A DNA stretch of 64,000 bases from an uncultured Dokdonia sp. (GCF_947492815.1 NZ_CANLOB010000002.1:62001-126000), one strand, 5' to 3'. Positions 14,353 through 24,176 are shown, numbered from the stretch's first letter. Translations and numbers: made by a program. Notes: a model not told the origin generated them from the sequence alone.

Positions 14353-17300
14353 ATGCGTAACATCCATGTTTTTCTCACCGCAGTACTAAGTCTTTTTTTG
14401 ATCACTTGTGATAAAAAAGGTGCCGACCAACCCACTGATAATCTATTTAAATATAAAGAGTATATTTCTTATGCCACAAGTGGTAGGCAGTCTGTTTCGA
14501 GTCCCATTATAGTGAAAGTGGCAAAAGCATTGACGCAATATGAAGTAGATCAAGAAATTCCTGCAGATCTGTTTGAGATTACACCTAAAGCATCTGGTAA
14601 ATTGATGGTGCATGGGCAGCGCTCATTACTATTTGAGCCAGATGAACCACTACATCCAGATACTGAATATACTGTGGTCTTACGCTTAGATAAACTCTAT
14701 GATGATCTCCCGAAGGAGATACGTGATTTTACATTTAGCTTTAAAACCATTACACCCGATTTTAAAGTAGACCTTCGTGCGATACAGTCCTATGATAAAG
14801 AGTATCAATACCTGGAAGGGCAAATAGAGAGTTCTGATGTCATTGCTTTCGCGAAAGCAAAACAACTCATAAACGCAGCTCAAAATGGAAAACCACTATC
14901 TATAAATTGGTTAAGTGATGACAAGCCAGGTAAGTATCATGTGTTTAAAATAGATAGCATATTCAGGGAAATAGAAGATTCAAATATTCAGGTATCTTGG
15001 AATGGGAAAGCCATTGGCGCTAAAGAGACAAAAGGAGAAAATGAAGTGCTTATCCCTGGACGTAATAATTTTAAAATTATAAACCTTAATCAAACGTTAG
15101 GAGCCAATGCGTCATTAACACTTAATTTTTCTGATCCATTAGAAGAGAAACAAAATTTTAGAGGATTAGTCACTATACAACGTGCTGGTGAATTGCGTTT
15201 TGAGGTAGATGGAAATGTACTACACATATATCCTGAAAATAAAATTGTAGGAAATTCACTTGTTGAGGTATTTCAAGGAATTAAAAGCACCGATGGTTAT
15301 AAACTAAAAACTCCCTTTTCAGAAACGATTTCTTTTGAACAACTAAAACCTGGTTTACGTGCCATTACAAATGGAGTTATATTACCTAATTCAGGGAGTA
15401 ATCCGTTTTATTTTGAGTCTGTTAATTTGAGTCATGTAGATGTACGTATTATTAAAATATTTGAAAATAACGTATTAGAATATCTACAAGAAAATAATTT
15501 AAATAGTACTAATTCCTATGGATTAAAACAAGTGGGAAGACGTGTTGCTAAGCAAACGATAAATTTACAAGAAAGCAGTTTTAATAATGAAGATGTAGGA
15601 GATAGTCAATGGCGTGTGCATGGAGTAGATTTATCTAAGATGTTTCAAGCAGATCCAGGTGCCTTGTATCGTGTTGAAATAAGCTATAAAAAAGACTATG
15701 TAGCTTATGAGTGTACAGATGATGAAACTGATGTAGAAGAAGATAGTTATGATGATTACTATGAAGAGGATTATGGGTATTATGAAGACGACTATGCAGA
15801 GGCCGAAAGTGCTGATGAGGATGAGCGCGAAGAGCAATATTGGGATAATAGAGTATATCGCTGGCGTAACCAAGTATATAATTGGAGACAAGAAGATAAT
15901 CCTTGCCATCCTGCGTATTATCAAGAAGGGAAATTTATAAGCAGCAACATTTTAGGATCTGATCTTGGACTTATTGTCAAAAAAGGAAAAGATAATAGCT
16001 ATCACTTTGCGGCAACAGATATTGTATCTACAACACCAGAAGCCAATACAAAAATAACCCTATATAATTATCAAAAACAACCTATAGGAACGGTGACAAC
16101 AGATGCTTCAGGGCTTGCAACAGTAATTCCAGAAGGATACGCTGTATTTGCGGTAGCTCAAAAAGGAGCCAACTATGCGTATCTTAAAATAGAAGACGGA
16201 AATGCACTCTCCATGAGTAAATTTGATATCTCAGGAAAGCAATTACAAAAAGGATTAAAAGGATTTATCTATGCAGAGCGCGGGGTGCATCGTCCGGGAG
16301 ATAGTATTCACTTATCATTTGTGCTCAATGATGCAAACAATCCATTGCCTAAAGATCATCCTGTAAAATTAGAAGTAACAGATGCTAGAGGAAAGCTTAC
16401 CTATCGTAAAGTAATTAGCAGTAATAAAGCAACACAATCCCGTACAGGAAAAGCTGTAAATAATGTGTATTATTTTCCTGTTACCACGATGCCCACAGCG
16501 CCTACAGGAAATTGGAATGCTACCATTAGTGTAGGAGGTGCTAGCTTTTCTAAATCCTTAAAAGTAGAAACGATAAAACCTAACCGTCTAAAAGTTAATT
16601 TAGATTTTAAAAATGAGATTATCAATGCAAGTGATAACATAGAAGGTACTGTAAAAGTAGCGTGGTTGCATGGAGCACCAGGACGTAATCTTAAAATTAA
16701 AACAGATGCCACTATCCGTAGTTCAAGTAGTGGGTTTAAGGGATATCCTAATTATAATTTTTTTGACCCTATTCGTAGTTTTGATCAAGTAGACTTAACC
16801 GTTTTAGATGGACAGGTAAATGAAGAAGGAATCACCCAAATTAATGAAGAACTCAATCTTAGTAAGCGAGCTCCGGGAATGCTTAAAGCTACTTTTGTGA
16901 CGAAAGCTTATGAGGGTGGAGGAGATTTTTCATTAGATGTAGTGAGTAAAGATGTAGCTCCTTTTGATCATTTTGTAGGATTACAATCCCCTAAAGGTCG
17001 TGCCTATGGAAGTTATTATACAGATGATAATACAGAGTTTGATGTAGTAACTACAGATGCACAAGGAAAAGCTTCAGGAAATAGAACGTTGGAAGTAAAA
17101 GTGTTTAAAATGAGTTGGCGCTGGTGGTGGAGCAGAGGAAGAGATAATTATTCTCGTTATGAAACAGGTACTGTACACACGCCAGTAAAAGATTTTAAAG
17201 TCACTACAGGAAGTAATGGAAAAACTAGTTTTTCTGTTACTATTCCAGAAAAAAGTAATGGCCGTTATTTAATACGTGTGATTGACCCTGAAAGTGGTCA

Positions 17301-19962
17301 TGCGACAGGTCGTATCGCTTACTTCTATCGTAATTGGAGCGGACTACAAAGCGACTCAGAAAGTGCAAAAATGCTTGTCTTCTCTTCAGATAAAGAAATG
17401 TATCAAGTAGGAGATGAAGCTATCATTACATTCCCTTCTGGGAATAGTTCGCGAGCACTAGTCAGCCTTGAAAATGGAACTCAAGTATTAGATAGCTGGT
17501 GGGTAGATACGCAAAAAGGAGATACACAATTCAAAATCCCTGTCACTTCAGAGATGGCACCAAATGTATATGTGAATATCTCTCTATTACAAGCCCATGA
17601 ACAAACTAAAAACGATTTGCCTATTCGTTTGTATGGAGTTATACCATTGCTTGTAGAAGATCAAAATACCATTATTACTCCTAAAATTACGATGCCAGAT
17701 GTACTCAAGCCAGAAACATCCTATACCGTAAAAGTGAGTGAGACAAATGCCAAGGCAATGACCTATACCATTGCGGTAGTAGATGAAGGCTTATTAGATC
17801 TTACAAGGTATAAAACCCCAGCTATTCATAAGCATTTTTATAGTAGAGAAGCATTAGGCGTCAAGACATTTGATATGTTTGATTATGTCATTGGTGCCTA
17901 TTCTGGAAGTGTAGATAATATCTATGCGATAGGAGGAGGAGATGCGGCTGCAGCTGCAAAAAACAGAAAAGCAGAACGATTCAAACCTGTAGTTACTTAT
18001 TTAGGCCCTTTCGCTTTAAGCGAAAATGAAACCAAAACACACACCCTTCAAATGCCTAATTATGTAGGCTCGGTACGTGTTATGGTTGTTGCAGGAGATC
18101 ATAAAGCATCGGCTTATGGTACAGCCGAAAAGACGGTTCCTGTGCGTAAACCTTTAATGGTATTAGGTTCGCTTCCGCGAAAACTGTCTCCGGGAGAACA
18201 TGTGACCTTACCTGTTACCGTATTTGCGATGGAGTCTAAAGTAAAACAAGCAAAAATTACAGTCAATACATCGGAAGCGTTTAAAGCAACACAAGGCACA
18301 ACAAAGACGGTAAACTTTGCTTCTGTAGGAGAAAAAATTGTTCCTTTTGAATTTGATGTGACTGCTGTAAGCGATATTCAAACCATCGAAATTATCGCTG
18401 AAGGTAATGGAGAACGTGCCACATATCAAGTCGAAATAGATGTCGAAAATCCAAATCCAATTACACAGGAAGTAACCGATTATGAACTGTTAGGATCAAG
18501 TGACTTAACGATAGATTATACCACATTTGGAGTGTCAGGATCTAATGAGTCTGCTATAGAATTTTCTACCTTACCTCCTATGGATTTTACCAAACGTATA
18601 CAATACTTGATACGTTATCCTCATGGATGTGTAGAGCAAACCACTTCTAGTGTATTTCCTCAATTATTTATGGATGATATTTTTGATTTGACCTATGAAC
18701 AAAAACGAAAAGTACAAGAAAATATCAAGCAAGGCGTAGCACGTTTGGGTCGTTTTCAGAATGCAGACGGAGGTCTTGGTTATTGGCAAGGAGAAACCAA
18801 TGCAGATGCATGGGGAACCAATTATGCAGGGCATTTTATGATAGAAGCTCAGAAAAAAGGCTATGCATTACCACTTACATTTATGAGTAATTGGTTACGT
18901 TTTCAAAAGAAAGCTGCTCGGGAGTGGAGATTAGGACAAGATGCTAGAAACAGCAAACTTACACAGGCTTATCGTTTATATACTTTAGCATTAGCAGGGC
19001 AGCCTGATTTAGCTGCAATGAACCGCTTACGCGAAAGCAGAAACCTGAGTAACGATAGTAAATGGCGACTTGCAGGAGCTTATGCATTAGCAGGACAAAC
19101 AAAAGCTGCTCAGGAATTAGCTTCTACAGCAAATATTGATTTTAAACCAAGCCAAAGCGATTACCATACCTATGGTTCTGTATTTCGTAACCGAGCAATG
19201 GCGTTAGAAACCATGGTAGTTATGGGAGATGCTAAACAAAAAGATTTAGCCGTTTCTATTGCTAAGACATTATCGTCAAATCGTTGGTTGAGTACACAAG
19301 AAACAAGCTATTCATTGTTAGCTATGGCTAAAATGCTTGTCAAAAATGGTGGAAAATCTATTAAGTTAACCTATACGAAAGATGGAAAGGCAATGACTAT
19401 AGACACACAACAGTCTATTGCACTAAGAAATCTAAGTACAAAAGATGGAAGTAATAGCATTACACTCCAAAACACAAAAGATAATGTAGTATTTGTACGC
19501 TTAGTAAAAAGCGGAAAATTACCATTAGGAGAAGAACTTGCGAGTAGTAGTAAACTTAAAGTAACTACAGCCTTTATAGGAACAGATGGAGAGCGTATTG
19601 ATATTTCTAAACTTAGACAAGGAGAAGAGTTTGTAGCTAAAATTAGCGTTAGTAATGACAGTCGTGATTATGTAGATAATGTTGCACTTACACAAATCTT
19701 CCCTAGTGGATGGGAAATTGTAAATACACGATTTACGGATGCTAATGGAGGTACAGAAGGAGCTGCTAGATATACAGATATACGTGATGATCGTGTCAAT
19801 TTTTACTTTGATATGAGTAAAGCAAGTACTAAAACATTCACCGTGCGATTAAATGCATCCTATTTAGGGAAGTATTACTTACCAGGTACGCAAGTAGAAG
19901 CGATGTATGATAACACCTATTATGCTCGTAATAAAGGAGCATGGGTGACTATTCAGAAGTAA
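14353..19962 (+). CDS. Bacterial alpha-2-macroglobulin lipoprotein (thioester type)
   Basis: ATG 14353 is chosen over a TTG 48 bases upstream because it begins a lipoprotein signal peptide (MRNIHVFLTAVLSLFLITC). The 1869-residue product is then lipidated on Cys19. It has MG domains (for example AERGVHRPGDSIHLSF near residue 636), the A2M core (VGSVRVMVVAGDHKASAYG near 1235), a thioester loop GCVEQ with Cys at residue 1426 and Gln three residues on, the helical toroid after it, and a C-terminal beta domain. Such proteins trap foreign proteases in the periplasm and are typically encoded with penicillin-binding protein 1C, as here. Unusual is an Asp/Glu/Tyr-rich insert at about residues 455-515 between cysteines. 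A perfect GCTTTCGCGAAAGC at 14845-14858 encodes AFAKA. Confidence 0.93.
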   Translation: MRNIHVFLTAVLSLFLITCDKKGADQPTDNLFKYKEYISYATSGRQSVSSPIIVKVAKALTQYEVDQEIPADLFEITPKASGKLMVHGQRSLLFEPDEPLHPDTEYTVVLRLDKLYDDLPKEIRDFTFSFKTITPDFKVDLRAIQSYDKEYQYLEGQIESSDVIAFAKAKQLINAAQNGKPLSINWLSDDKPGKYHVFKIDSIFREIEDSNIQVSWNGKAIGAKETKGENEVLIPGRNNFKIINLNQTLGANASLTLNFSDPLEEKQNFRGLVTIQRAGELRFEVDGNVLHIYPENKIVGNSLVEVFQGIKSTDGYKLKTPFSETISFEQLKPGLRAITNGVILPNSGSNPFYFESVNLSHVDVRIIKIFENNVLEYLQENNLNSTNSYGLKQVGRRVAKQTINLQESSFNNEDVGDSQWRVHGVDLSKMFQADPGALYRVEISYKKDYVAYECTDDETDVEEDSYDDYYEEDYGYYEDDYAEAESADEDEREEQYWDNRVYRWRNQVYNWRQEDNPCHPAYYQEGKFISSNILGSDLGLIVKKGKDNSYHFAATDIVSTTPEANTKITLYNYQKQPIGTVTTDASGLATVIPEGYAVFAVAQKGANYAYLKIEDGNALSMSKFDISGKQLQKGLKGFIYAERGVHRPGDSIHLSFVLNDANNPLPKDHPVKLEVTDARGKLTYRKVISSNKATQSRTGKAVNNVYYFPVTTMPTAPTGNWNATISVGGASFSKSLKVETIKPNRLKVNLDFKNEIINASDNIEGTVKVAWLHGAPGRNLKIKTDATIRSSSSGFKGYPNYNFFDPIRSFDQVDLTVLDGQVNEEGITQINEELNLSKRAPGMLKATFVTKAYEGGGDFSLDVVSKDVAPFDHFVGLQSPKGRAYGSYYTDDNTEFDVVTTDAQGKASGNRTLEVKVFKMSWRWWWSRGRDNYSRYETGTVHTPVKDFKVTTGSNGKTSFSVTIPEKSNGRYLIRVIDPESGHATGRIAYFYRNWSGLQSDSESAKMLVFSSDKEMYQVGDEAIITFPSGNSSRALVSLENGTQVLDSWWVDTQKGDTQFKIPVTSEMAPNVYVNISLLQAHEQTKNDLPIRLYGVIPLLVEDQNTIITPKITMPDVLKPETSYTVKVSETNAKAMTYTIAVVDEGLLDLTRYKTPAIHKHFYSREALGVKTFDMFDYVIGAYSGSVDNIYAIGGGDAAAAAKNRKAERFKPVVTYLGPFALSENETKTHTLQMPNYVGSVRVMVVAGDHKASAYGTAEKTVPVRKPLMVLGSLPRKLSPGEHVTLPVTVFAMESKVKQAKITVNTSEAFKATQGTTKTVNFASVGEKIVPFEFDVTAVSDIQTIEIIAEGNGERATYQVEIDVENPNPITQEVTDYELLGSSDLTIDYTTFGVSGSNESAIEFSTLPPMDFTKRIQYLIRYPHGCVEQTTSSVFPQLFMDDIFDLTYEQKRKVQENIKQGVARLGRFQNADGGLGYWQGETNADAWGTNYAGHFMIEAQKKGYALPLTFMSNWLRFQKKAAREWRLGQDARNSKLTQAYRLYTLALAGQPDLAAMNRLRESRNLSNDSKWRLAGAYALAGQTKAAQELASTANIDFKPSQSDYHTYGSVFRNRAMALETMVVMGDAKQKDLAVSIAKTLSSNRWLSTQETSYSLLAMAKMLVKNGGKSIKLTYTKDGKAMTIDTQQSIALRNLSTKDGSNSITLQNTKDNVVFVRLVKSGKLPLGEELASSSKLKVTTAFIGTDGERIDISKLRQGEEFVAKISVSNDSRDYVDNVALTQIFPSGWEIVNTRFTDANGGTEGAARYTDIRDDRVNFYFDMSKASTKTFTVRLNASYLGKYYLPGTQVEAMYDNTYYARNKGAWVTIQK
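14845..14858. repeat. GCTTTCGCGAAAGC palindrome inside the macroglobulin gene
   Basis: An exact copy in coding sequence, translated as AFAKA within a variable part of the protein. Confidence 0.9.
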
Positions 19963-19984
19963 AATAGTGATGAAGTGACGAAGG

Positions 19985-20217
19985 GACCCACCCCGTCATT
20001 CGCTTAGGCGAATGCCACCTCTCCCTTTCAAGGAGGGGAGCTCTTTAGAGTTCAAATGCAAATAGCATTTGATAACTGATTTAAAAAAGACATAGACAGT
20101 AGCTCCTTTCCCTTGGAGGGAAAGGTGGCGATTGAGAAGCGATAGCGAAACAATTGTCGGAAAGGGTAGTACAAGGAATAGGGAAGATGGTGATAGCGAA
20201 ACAATAGACGGAAGGGG
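19985..20217. repeat. Hairpin cluster between the macroglobulin and pbpC genes
   Basis: This noncoding block contains CATTCGCTTAGGCGAATG (perfect stem), CTCCCTTTCAAGGAGGGGAG (stem) and CCTTTCCCTTGGAGGGAAAGG (stem). The pyrimidine arm CCACCTCTCCCTTTC has the complement GGGAAAGGTGG about 100 bases on, so the block can form a large cruciform. GATAGCGAAACAAT followed by a GGAAAGGG-like motif occurs twice (about 20141 and 20191). Apart from these repeats, 19963-20251 is empty. Confidence 0.65.
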
Positions 20218-20251
20218 TTAAAATACAATAAGAAAATAGTTTATAAAAAAA

Positions 20252-22618
20252 GTGAAGATCACAAAACAACATATCAGTATTAAACTTAAAAAACACAAAA
20301 TCAAACTGTCGATTTTAGTGGTGGTGTTTGTGTATTGGTTGTTTTGCTTGCCTACAATTTTATTTAAAGAAACAACATCTACTGTAGTAGAAAGTCATAC
20401 GGGAGAGTTATTAGGAGCTCGTATTGCAGATGATGGGCAATGGCGATTTCCAGCATTAGATAGTGTGCCGTATCGTTTTGAGCAATGTGTGTTGTTTTTT
20501 GAAGATGAATATTTCTATAAGCATCCAGGATTTAATCCCGTAGCGATGGGAAAAGCATTGTATGGGAATATCATGACTGATAAACGAAGAGGAGGTAGTA
20601 CGATCACACAGCAAGTAATTCGGCTTTCTCGGAAAAATAGCAAACGCACCTATGCTGAAAAATTGGTAGAGCTTATAAAAGCAACACGTTTAGAAACACG
20701 CTATACAAAAGAAGAGATTCTAACAATGTATGCAACGTATGCACCTTTTGGAGGAAATGTAGTAGGATTAGAAACTGCTGCTTGGCGTTATTTTGGATTG
20801 CCTGCAGATCAATTAAGTTGGGGGCAAAGCGCAGCACTTGCAGTCTTACCTAATAATCCAGCAATGGTTCGTCCGGGAAAGAATGAGGGCACGCTTTCGC
20901 GAAAGCGGAATCAACTTTTAAAAAAGTTATGGGAAAATGACATTATAGATGAAGCTACATATGAACTTTCGATTCTAGAAGACTTGCCAGGAAAACCATA
21001 TCCATTACCGCAAATAGCACCACACCTTACAGAGCGTATCCGAAAAGAGTACAAAGGACAGCGTATTAAAACTACAATACAAGGAAATATACAATCGCAA
21101 CTGAATCGAGTGGCGAAAGAACATCACCAACAATTACGTCAAAACGAAATATATAACCTTGCTATTGTTGTGATGGATGTCAATACCAAAGAAGTGATAG
21201 GATATGTAGGGAATGCACCTACAACGGCAAAGCATCAAAAAGATGTAGATATTATTACACGACCCAGAAGCACAGGGAGTGTCCTAAAGCCTTTATTATA
21301 TGCAGGTATGCTTGATGCAGGAACTATTTTACCAGAGACATTAGTAACAGATATTCCAACCTATATAAATGGGTATCAACCTCAAAATTTTGATAAAGAA
21401 TTTCAAGGAGTAGTGCCTGCGAGTAATGCTTTGGCAAGGTCTTTAAATGTTCCAGCAGTGCGTATGTTACAAAAATATGGTTTACCTAAGTTTTATGGAG
21501 ACATACAAGATATGGAGATTGCACATATTGATAAGTCGGCAAATTACTATGGATTGTCACTCATCTTAGGAGGCGCAGAAAGTAGTTTATGGGAGATTAC
21601 AAAAACTTATGCAGGACTAGCTCATACCTTAAATATATATACAAACTCTTCAAGTGAGTATGTGCAAAATGCGTTTCAGGGATATTCATACAGATTTAAA
21701 GAAAATGATATAGCTACTCAGCTTGTTTCGAATGCTCCCATTTATGATGCTGGAGCGATTTATAATACCTTGGAAACATTGCGTGATGTTAATAGGCCAA
21801 CTGGAGAAGAAAACTGGCAATTTTATGAAGATGCACAGCCTATTGCATGGAAAACGGGAACGAGTTATGGTTTTAAGGATGCATGGGCTGTGGGGGTTAC
21901 TCCTCAATATGCAATTGGAGTCTGGGTAGGGAATGCAGATGGAGAAGGTAGACCAGGTGTTACAGGAATACAAGCAGCAGCTCCTTTATTTTTTGATGTA
22001 TTACGAACCTTGCCTAATGAAGGAAGTTGGTTTGCTAAGCCTTATGATGCACTTACAGAAATTAAAGTATGCTCAAAAACAGGTGCAGCAGCAAGTATTT
22101 ATTGTCAGGACACAAAAAATATACTAATACCAGAAGCGGGTATTCATAGTGAGGCTTGTTCCTATCATAAACAAATTTATGTGACTACTTCGGGTAATTA
22201 TCGCGTGAATTCAGCATGTTATGAATTGGATCAAATGAAAGCTGAGGTGCGATTTGTAGTCTCTCCAGCTATTGCCTATTATTATGCAAATAAACATCCC
22301 GATTATAAAGAATTACCCCCTTTACATCCTGATTGTACTATTCTAGGAGAGCAACCGATGTCTTTTATATATCCTAAGAAAAATGAGGATGTTATTCTTC
22401 CTAAAGATTTTGATGGAACACGTAATGATCTTATCCTTAAACTAGCGCACCGCAATCCTGATAGTAAGGTATTTTGGTACCTTAATGATACGTTTATAGG
22501 AGATACAGAAACATTTCATGAGTTGGCAGTTTTACCCCAAGAAGGTGATTATACAATTACTGTAGTAGATGAAGATGGGAATCAATTGCAACAACAAATA
22601 AAAGTGTCAAAATCTTAA
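20252..22618 (+). CDS. pbpC: Penicillin-binding protein 1C
   Basis: The GTG start at 20252 gives 788 residues with a basic N-terminus and a single membrane anchor (about 20-42). The glycosyltransferase GT51 domain follows, with E84-D85 (FFEDEYFYKHPGF) and RGGSTITQQVIR from residue 113. The transpeptidase domain has S343-V-L-K346, S397-L-N399 and K534-T-G-T-S. The end is a BiPBP_C domain (about 700-788). It polymerises and crosslinks peptidoglycan at the outer face of the inner membrane. Pairing with an alpha-2-macroglobulin gene is the known conserved context, interpreted as repair of cell wall after host or predator attack. A palindrome copy at 20893-20906 encodes TLSRKR in the loop between the two enzymatic domains. 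Confidence 0.95.
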   Translation: MKITKQHISIKLKKHKIKLSILVVVFVYWLFCLPTILFKETTSTVVESHTGELLGARIADDGQWRFPALDSVPYRFEQCVLFFEDEYFYKHPGFNPVAMGKALYGNIMTDKRRGGSTITQQVIRLSRKNSKRTYAEKLVELIKATRLETRYTKEEILTMYATYAPFGGNVVGLETAAWRYFGLPADQLSWGQSAALAVLPNNPAMVRPGKNEGTLSRKRNQLLKKLWENDIIDEATYELSILEDLPGKPYPLPQIAPHLTERIRKEYKGQRIKTTIQGNIQSQLNRVAKEHHQQLRQNEIYNLAIVVMDVNTKEVIGYVGNAPTTAKHQKDVDIITRPRSTGSVLKPLLYAGMLDAGTILPETLVTDIPTYINGYQPQNFDKEFQGVVPASNALARSLNVPAVRMLQKYGLPKFYGDIQDMEIAHIDKSANYYGLSLILGGAESSLWEITKTYAGLAHTLNIYTNSSSEYVQNAFQGYSYRFKENDIATQLVSNAPIYDAGAIYNTLETLRDVNRPTGEENWQFYEDAQPIAWKTGTSYGFKDAWAVGVTPQYAIGVWVGNADGEGRPGVTGIQAAAPLFFDVLRTLPNEGSWFAKPYDALTEIKVCSKTGAAASIYCQDTKNILIPEAGIHSEACSYHKQIYVTTSGNYRVNSACYELDQMKAEVRFVVSPAIAYYYANKHPDYKELPPLHPDCTILGEQPMSFIYPKKNEDVILPKDFDGTRNDLILKLAHRNPDSKVFWYLNDTFIGDTETFHELAVLPQEGDYTITVVDEDGNQLQQQIKVSKS
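20893..20906. repeat. GCTTTCGCGAAAGC palindrome inside pbpC
   Basis: An exact copy, read in the frame that gives LSRKR. This is a different frame from the copy in the macroglobulin gene. Confidence 0.9.
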
Positions 22619-22626
22619 ACATGTAA

Positions 22627-22664
22627 TTTTGTCGTAAATATTACGACAAAATTCATTATCTTTG
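22627..22664 (+). promoter_or_regulatory. Palindromic operator and -7 box of the Xre/RES module
   Basis: TTTTGTCGTAA (22627-22637) and TTACGACAAAA (22641-22651) are perfect 11-bp inverted repeats separated by ATA. Six bases on is TATCTTTG (22657-22664), a perfect TAnnTTTG -7 box. The start codon of the antitoxin follows at 22683. A dimeric regulator bound here would block the promoter. The antitoxin has a helix-turn-helix, so autoregulation is the simplest reading. Confidence 0.7.
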
Positions 22665-22682
22665 TGTAAAATTGAAAATGTC

Positions 22683-23183
22683 ATGAGTGACGATATGGTA
22701 TACAATACACCAGGAAATCTTGTCCAAAATTTGGTTTCTGGTAGTGATATTGAAGTTTCTGGGGTTTCAGAACCTGCAGTAGTGATGCGTGATGATCCAT
22801 TAAGTGATCGTTCTACGTTACGATTAGTTCATATATCTAGGGAAGGATTATCCTATCCAAAATTTTTACTAGCGGTAACAGCATTTGATTTTTCAAAACA
22901 AGAGCTGGCGCAGTTACTCCATATTTCTGAACGTACGTTAGAACGTATACATAAAGATAAGAAACGCTTATCCACGCCTCAAACAGAACGTATTTTAGAA
23001 GTCTCTATTCTTTTTGAGAAAGGATGGGACTTTTTTGGTGATAGGGATAGTTTTAGGAAATGGTTAAATATTCCTAACTATGCTTTTGAAAATCAGACAC
23101 CTTTATCTATGTTAGATACAAAGTATGGTATTACATCTGTAGAGATGCTACTAGATAGAATGGCTCATGGTATTGTAGTATAG
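22683..23183 (+). CDS. Xre/ParS-type antitoxin (DUF2384) of a RES toxin-antitoxin pair
   Basis: ATG 22683 is preferred to an upstream TTG that would overlap the -7 box. The 166-residue protein has an HTH-like region around residues 70-105 (FSKQELAQLLHISERTLERI) and a C-terminal MbcA/ParS/Xre toxin-binding domain (KKRLSTPQTERILEVSILFEKG, FGDRDSFRKWLNIPN, LSMLDTKYGITSVEMLLDRMAHG). The protein neutralises the RES toxin encoded one base after its stop codon and likely represses the operon from the palindrome just upstream. The gene order antitoxin-toxin is the usual one for this family. Confidence 0.92.
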   Translation: MSDDMVYNTPGNLVQNLVSGSDIEVSGVSEPAVVMRDDPLSDRSTLRLVHISREGLSYPKFLLAVTAFDFSKQELAQLLHISERTLERIHKDKKRLSTPQTERILEVSILFEKGWDFFGDRDSFRKWLNIPNYAFENQTPLSMLDTKYGITSVEMLLDRMAHGIVV

Positions 23184-23184
23184 G

Positions 23185-23649
23185 ATGCGTGTTTATAGAA
23201 TAGCGAAAGGAAGATATGCTCAAGATTTATCTGGGGAAGGTGCTCGTCTTTATGGAGGTAGGTGGAACCGTAGAGGGACTTCTGTATTATATACTGCTGG
23301 GAATAGTTCACTCGCGATGCTAGAAAAATTAGTACATATTCCACCGTATGTATTTCCAAAAGACTTAAAGATTACAGTGCTAGAATTTCCAGATACTATG
23401 GGTGTAGGCCAAATTACATTGGATGATTTACCGGTCGACTGGATGTATAGATCAGAGCATCCTAGTGTATTAGATATAGGTGATCAATTTGTGACGCAAT
23501 CGGAGTTTTTATGTCTTAAAGTACCTTCTGCTATAAATCCTATAGATGAAAATGTATTACTGAATCCTAAGCATCCTGATTTTTCTAAAGTCAAAATTAT
23601 AGATGAGTTGCCTATTATATTTGATAAGCGTTTGCTTAAAGAGGTATGA
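23185..23649 (+). CDS. RES-domain toxin
   Basis: This 154-residue single-domain protein has the conserved RES signature: M-R-V-Y-R start, GEGARLYGGRWNRRGTSVLY, AGNSSLAMLEKL, the later SEFLCLKVPSA and NPKHPDF. RES toxins of the MbcT type degrade NAD+ (ADP-ribosyl-fold), arresting growth. The start lies one base beyond the antitoxin stop, so expression is coupled. The family residues R (in YRI), Y/R of LYGGRWN, E of LEKL and S of LKVPSA are present, so it looks intact. Confidence 0.93.
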   Translation: MRVYRIAKGRYAQDLSGEGARLYGGRWNRRGTSVLYTAGNSSLAMLEKLVHIPPYVFPKDLKITVLEFPDTMGVGQITLDDLPVDWMYRSEHPSVLDIGDQFVTQSEFLCLKVPSAINPIDENVLLNPKHPDFSKVKIIDELPIIFDKRLLKEV

Positions 23650-23675
23650 TGAGGGTATTGTAAACCATATTGTAC

Positions 23676-24152
23676 CTAGTTATTTTCTACGTCCAATTGA
23701 TGTTTTTCTGAAAGACATGGTTCTGCATATTCTAAAATCCCATCTTTCTCATATTCAGTTAGTATCTCTTTAATTCTAAAATAATCTACTTTTTCCAAAA
23801 CCTCCATAGAAAAGTAGGAGTCATTTAGCCCTTCAGATGTACAATTCAAATCTTTAAATTGGTCTCGAATGATTTCTTTATCAAATCCATCTTGAGTGAT
23901 AACAACTAATACAATCGAATTTCCAGAAAATTTAGTTGTTTTTTGATAAGTTAGCATTTGTTCAGATTCGTCAAATTCTGCATAAAATTCGTCATCTGTT
24001 GCAATCATTGGTCCATAAAATGGAATACTATCTAGTTTATAAATACCATTCTTTTTATCTATTACTTCTGCCCACATCGTTTCTAAGGTCAATTCATCTA
24101 ATACATTGCTATGGTATTTGAATAAAATCTTTTCGTATTTGTTTTTTGTCAT
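23676..24152 (-). CDS. DUF4265 domain protein
   Basis: This 158-residue cytoplasmic protein matches DUF4265 over nearly its whole length: KILFKYHSNVLDELTLETMWAEVID, GIYKLDSIPFYGPMIATDDEFYAEFDE, NSIVLVVITQDG and CTSEGLNDSYFSMEVLEK. The function is unknown. Such proteins are scattered in genomes and sometimes act as immunity-type proteins to secreted toxins, which cannot be shown here. It stands convergent with the RES toxin gene. No signal peptide. Confidence 0.75.
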   Translation of the reverse strand: MTKNKYEKILFKYHSNVLDELTLETMWAEVIDKKNGIYKLDSIPFYGPMIATDDEFYAEFDESEQMLTYQKTTKFSGNSIVLVVITQDGFDKEIIRDQFKDLNCTSEGLNDSYFSMEVLEKVDYFRIKEILTEYEKDGILEYAEPCLSEKHQLDVENN

Positions 24153-24176
24153 TCTTTAATTAGGTTTAACATATAA

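Noticed and set aside
15631..15924. Hydrophobic open frame on the minus strand within the macroglobulin gene.
   Set aside because: It mirrors the Asp/Glu/Tyr-rich insert, whose complement naturally reads as Ile/Val/Phe codons.
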